Assembly: GCA_021781475.1 (NCBI GenBank)
Contig: JAJXWT010000003.1
Coordinates: 1-64,000, forward strand
Source of the DNA: a bacterium
GTDB taxonomy: Bacteria; Patescibacteriota; Saccharimonadia; Saccharimonadales; Saccharimonadaceae
Direction of reading: 5' to 3'
Length of the DNA: 64,000 nucleotides
Position 1 is the first letter of the stretch. The number at the start of each line of letters is the position of its first letter. The notes under the pieces are model-generated. The model was given only the letters and a program-made list of their open reading frames with translations. It was not told where the DNA came from and did not search any database. This document shows, piece after piece, positions 61,141 through 64,000 of the stretch. The translations under genes and the position numbers were made by a program.

Positions 61141-62967
61141 CTACTTACTAAATAACAGGTAACTGGCGCTTTGGTTGTCACCTGATTGCGCGGTTCCCCA
61201 CCACTCGCCATACCCGAGCGTACTGCCGGGCCAGTGCCACCCTGTAGAGCCGGTTGCACTCGCCTTTTGGTACGGAAGGTAGCGTTCAAAGCCGGTCGAG
61301 GATTCTGTCCAGTGGACAGTGCAGTAGGTGCTCGCAATGATAGTGCAGCCCGAAGAAAGCGTATCGGCACTAGTAAACATGTGTTCAGACTGGTAGTTGC
61401 CAGTTTGGTCGAGCATGGGCGCAGATGACTGAGATTGCAACGACTCGGCGACTGTTGCGGCTTGTGCGGCGTCAACAATCCCGTGGCCGTACTGTGTGGT
61501 GTAGTTCGCCCCCTGCATGGTAGCGGGCTTTCGGGCGGTGGCCATAATAAGGGCGTTGACATCATCGATGGTACTCGTGGGCCGAATGGACCGGATAAGC
61601 GAGGCGACGCTTGCCACCATGGGTGAGGCGAATGACGTGCCAGCCAGCGAGCCCGAGTACGCGTTGGTGTAGTTGAACGGTGTCGTTGTTGTGTCAACGA
61701 GTGGCGAAATCATTGTGCCGTCACCAGGTGCCATAATATCAAGGCCGCGACCATAGCTTGAAAAACTTGCCCGAGTATCATTTTGGTCGGTCGCCCCCAC
61801 TGCAATCACGTGTGGGTATAGGGCGGGGTACAGCATTTGCCCGGGTTGCGCGGGGTCACAGCCCGCTTCTGTGCCGGTGCCACAGTTGCCGGCGGCGGCT
61901 ACCACGACTACATTGTGTTGGTAGGCGTAGCTAATTGCTGACTGCAAGGTAGGGTCGTTAGAAGCGCCACCTAAGCTCATATTGATTACTTGGGCGCCAT
62001 TATCAACGGCATAGTGAATTGCTTGCGCAATCTCGCTTGTCCAGCCGGTTCCATCGTCACCAAGGGCCTCGAGCGGCATAATTTTTGTATTCCAGTTGAC
62101 CGCGGCGATACCAATGCCATTATTAGTCGTTGCACCAACAAGGCCGGCGGTACTGGTGCCGTGCGATATTGCCGCGTAGGGGTTGCCGGGGTTAGTCCCG
62201 GTGCAGGTTTGTTGTTCTTGGTAGGCGATGTCGTCGCCGGACTGCCCGGCCTGTGGGTTATTGTTCTGGACATAGGTGCCCAGGCCGTTTGGCCCGCATG
62301 GGTTTGCGGTTGGCGTGTAACGCCCGTAAAAGTTCCACCCACGCCAGTCATCGACGTACCCATTGCCATCGTCATCGCAGTTATTTGTGGCTTTGTTTTC
62401 GGGTGTGCCTGTCCAGCACCGGTCGCCAGGCTGTGTCATACCGGTTTCGCCTGGGTTGGTGTACCAACTACTTTGCAAGTCTTCGTGCTGCAGCGCAAAG
62501 CCCGTGTCGATATCTGCAACAATCACCGGTGCGCCAGTTGTAATTGACCAGGCGGCCGGTGCGTTTACCTTTTGCAACTGCCACAAGTTGGGGTAGTACG
62601 TATCGTTTGGGGTTGCCCCAAGGGCGACATATTTATGTTCAACGACTGGTGCGGCCGCGGGTGAGTGTGGGGTCGCTGATGGGGCATTTTCGGGGGTAGT
62701 CCGAGCGGCGAATTGCTGCGGTGTCATAATCGCCGCTGCGGTTCGGGCGGCTACCGGAGTACCCGGCTGCGTTGTGGCAGAGCTTGTGGTGGCGGGTGTC
62801 GGCGCGCTTGCTCGTTCGGGCACGCCGCCAGTCTGTTGGGAATGGGATATAGCAGTTGTTGGTATAAGCGCTGGCCGCTCCGGCGTGCGGTACCACAACT
62901 TCATTACCGCAATAATTGCGATAATCCCAATGACACACAGGGCGATCTTATATTTATTTTTGATCAT
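61141..62967 (-). CDS. Membrane-anchored subtilisin-like serine protease (S8)
   Basis: 608 aa. N-terminal membrane helix (IALCVIGIIAIIAVMKLWY), a Thr/Ala/Pro-rich stalk (residues 35-105), then the S8 catalytic domain: Asp154 in VADIDTGF, His269 in ISHGTSTAG, oxyanion Asn361 in AAAGNCG and Ser445 in LAGTSFASPMV. A calcium-loop-like insert NNCDDDGNGYVDDWRGWNF is present. The C-terminal domain (about 510-608) has two cysteines and a Trp-rich end. Acts outside the cell, perhaps in processing surface proteins or attacking a host. No propeptide is obvious. Confidence 0.93.
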   Translation of the reverse strand: MIKNKYKIALCVIGIIAIIAVMKLWYRTPERPALIPTTAISHSQQTGGVPERASAPTPATTSSATTQPGTPVAARTAAAIMTPQQFAARTTPENAPSATPHSPAAAPVVEHKYVALGATPNDTYYPNLWQLQKVNAPAAWSITTGAPVIVADIDTGFALQHEDLQSSWYTNPGETGMTQPGDRCWTGTPENKATNNCDDDGNGYVDDWRGWNFYGRYTPTANPCGPNGLGTYVQNNNPQAGQSGDDIAYQEQQTCTGTNPGNPYAAISHGTSTAGLVGATTNNGIGIAAVNWNTKIMPLEALGDDGTGWTSEIAQAIHYAVDNGAQVINMSLGGASNDPTLQSAISYAYQHNVVVVAAAGNCGTGTEAGCDPAQPGQMLYPALYPHVIAVGATDQNDTRASFSSYGRGLDIMAPGDGTMISPLVDTTTTPFNYTNAYSGSLAGTSFASPMVASVASLIRSIRPTSTIDDVNALIMATARKPATMQGANYTTQYGHGIVDAAQAATVAESLQSQSSAPMLDQTGNYQSEHMFTSADTLSSGCTIIASTYCTVHWTESSTGFERYLPYQKASATGSTGWHWPGSTLGYGEWWGTAQSGDNQSASYLLFSK

Positions 62968-62973
62968 ACGAAA

Positions 62974-63005
62974 TAACCGATAGCATTATTATATACTATC
63001 GGTTA
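62974..63005 (-). promoter_or_regulatory. Dyad enclosing the -10 box of the subtilisin gene
   Basis: TAACCGATAG (62974-62983) and CTATCGGTTA (62996-63005), a perfect 10-bp inverted repeat. The minus-strand TATAAT (62988-62993) lies in its spacer, about 20 nt before ATG 62967. It could be a repressor site; since it also follows the enolase stop it might double as a terminator, though it lacks a T tract. Confidence 0.5.
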
Positions 63006-63024
63006 CTCTTTGCAAACACAGGAT

Positions 63025-64000
63025 TTAACGGTTAAACGGTGCAGCGATAACAAGTTGTGGCGCTGCTTCACTGATGCGTAAAAGCTCATTGTATTTTGCG
63101 ACCCGGTCGGTGCGGCTTAAGCTGCCTGTCTTAATCTGCCCGCAGTTTAGGCCAACTGCAAGGTGCGCAATGGTCGAATCTTCGGTTTCGCCGCTACGGT
63201 GGCTCATGACAGTATTAAATCCAGCGGCCTGCGCCATTTTAACGGCGTCAATTGTTTCCGTAAGGCTCCCAATTTGGTTTGGTTTAATCAAAATTGCGTT
63301 CACTGCTTTTTCGTCGATAGCACGCTGCAAAAGCTTGGTGTTAGTCACCAGTAGGTCGTCGCCAACAAGCTGGATGCGGTTGCCGATACGCTCAACGAGT
63401 AGCTTCCAGCCATTCCAGTCATCTTCGGCAAGGCCGTCTTCGACTGAAACAATGGGGAACTCTTGCACAAGTTCTTCAATCCAGTCAACCATTTCTTCAG
63501 AACTTAGTACGCGGTCCTCGCACTTTAGGTAGTAGGCGCCGTCTTGGTAAAATTCACTTGCTGCCGCGTCGAGGGCAAATACAATGTCGGTGCCGAGTTT
63601 GTAGCCGGCGTTTTTGACAGCTTCGCTTAGTAGTTCAAGCGGTTCACGGTTGCCGTTCTTAACGCGTGGCGCAAAGCCGCCTTCGTCACCAACGGTGGTT
63701 GGGTAGTTTTTTGCTTTCAAAACCTTTGAAAGCGAATGAAAAACTTCGGTACCCATTTGGAGCGCTTTTTCAATGCTGTCCGCGCCTTTGCATATAATCA
63801 TAAATTCCTGAATATCCGTCGCGAATGCGGCGTGTGCGCCACCATTCATCACATTCATCATAGGGAGTGGCAGTGTCTGCGCTTTTGTAGCTGTCATGTC
63901 GGCGACATAGTGCCAAAGCGGCAGCTTTTTAGCCTTTGCAGCGGCATGTGCGGCGGCAAGGCTAATTGCCAAAATAGCGTTGGCGCCAAGGTTTGATTTG
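63025..64000 (-). CDS. eno: Enolase, C-terminal part (5' end outside window)
   Basis: Glycolytic enzyme (2-phosphoglycerate to phosphoenolpyruvate). About 325 residues are visible, entering the window at [14 protein letters not shown]. Family sites: [54 protein letters not shown] (catalytic Lys), [11 protein letters not shown] and [27 protein letters not shown]. Missing N-terminal roughly 100 residues lie beyond base 64000. Confidence 0.96.
   Translation of the reverse strand, partial: KSNLGANAILAISLAAAHAAAKAKKLPLWHYVADMTATKAQTLPLPMMNVMNGGAHAAFATDIQEFMIICKGADSIEKALQMGTEVFHSLSKVLKAKNYPTTVGDEGGFAPRVKNGNREPLELLSEAVKNAGYKLGTDIVFALDAAASEFYQDGAYYLKCEDRVLSSEEMVDWIEELVQEFPIVSVEDGLAEDDWNGWKLLVERIGNRIQLVGDDLLVTNTKLLQRAIDEKAVNAILIKPNQIGSLTETIDAVKMAQAAGFNTVMSHRSGETEDSTIAHLAVGLNCGQIKTGSLSRTDRVAKYNELLRISEAAPQLVIAAPFNR

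Overview
The window reads as chromosomal DNA of a Patescibacteria/CPR bacterium, most likely a Saccharibacterium (TM7). Base composition is near balanced by eye. TGA is used as an ordinary stop (for example mutY and the first ATP-grasp gene), so code 25 is not in use. The assignment is an inference from gene style: a short cysteine-free MutY, a short HrcA, a truncated TilS, a ComEC without its beta-lactamase domain, a minimal TsaB, many small membrane or secreted unknowns, and many promoters whose -10 box lies 6-7 bp before the ATG, which predicts leaderless mRNAs. There are four tRNA genes. I saw no rRNA, transposase, integrase or CRISPR array.

Layout. 1-7.2 kb: cardiolipin synthase tail, mutY, two secreted/membrane unknowns, trmB, a wHTH-Nudix protein, murC facing an MFS-like permease, and a well-translated 69-aa protein. 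7.2-14.5 kb: a possible RNA pseudoknot, a large Asp-box beta-propeller surface protein with an LAxTG-like sorting signal, a DivIC-like protein, two CAU tRNAs, a 196-bp insertion at the 3' end of the initiator tRNA, a cysteine-less disulfide-reductase homologue, a lone ATP-cone protein and YggT. 14.5-24.4 kb: a third CAU tRNA, a Y-family polymerase operon behind a structured leader, tilS, ftsH, murJ, lepA, tatA and tatC. 24.4-29.6 kb: an accessory surface block holding a tiny Tat-signal protein, a DUF916-like/WxL-like pair, and a four-gene operon resembling phage tail or fibre proteins. 29.6-37.2 kb: CMP kinase, then a heat-shock region (hrcA-grpE, dnaK, dnaJ) with four CIRCE operators, interrupted by a CDP-alcohol phosphatidyltransferase, a glycosidase-like gene and an FKBP.

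37.3-42.5 kb: a retropepsin/ATP-grasp fusion plus a RimK-type ligase, tRNA-Lys, comEC and yebC. 42.5-49.5 kb: a lamin-tail-domain surface protein with Cys repeats, ruvC, a class A PBP with Cys repeats, ruvA, ruvB and a bacterial PH-domain protein. 49.5-57.9 kb: a pilin, recA-recX, and a pilB-pilC-pilM-pilN-pilO operon with two more genes. 57.9-64 kb: tsaE-tsaB, RNase Y, a sortase, a membrane-anchored subtilisin and most of enolase.

Together the genes suggest a small, surface-focused cell. Type IV pilus, ComEC and RecA/RecX/RuvABC would support DNA uptake and recombination. Tat, sortase, subtilisin, beta-propeller and tail-like proteins build the cell surface. MurC, MurJ, the PBP and DivIC maintain the wall and division, and HrcA/CIRCE controls the chaperones. 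The observations most worth checking are the tail-like operon, the retropepsin/ATP-grasp pair, the insertion in the initiator tRNA, the pseudoknot-like element and the dominance of leaderless promoters.
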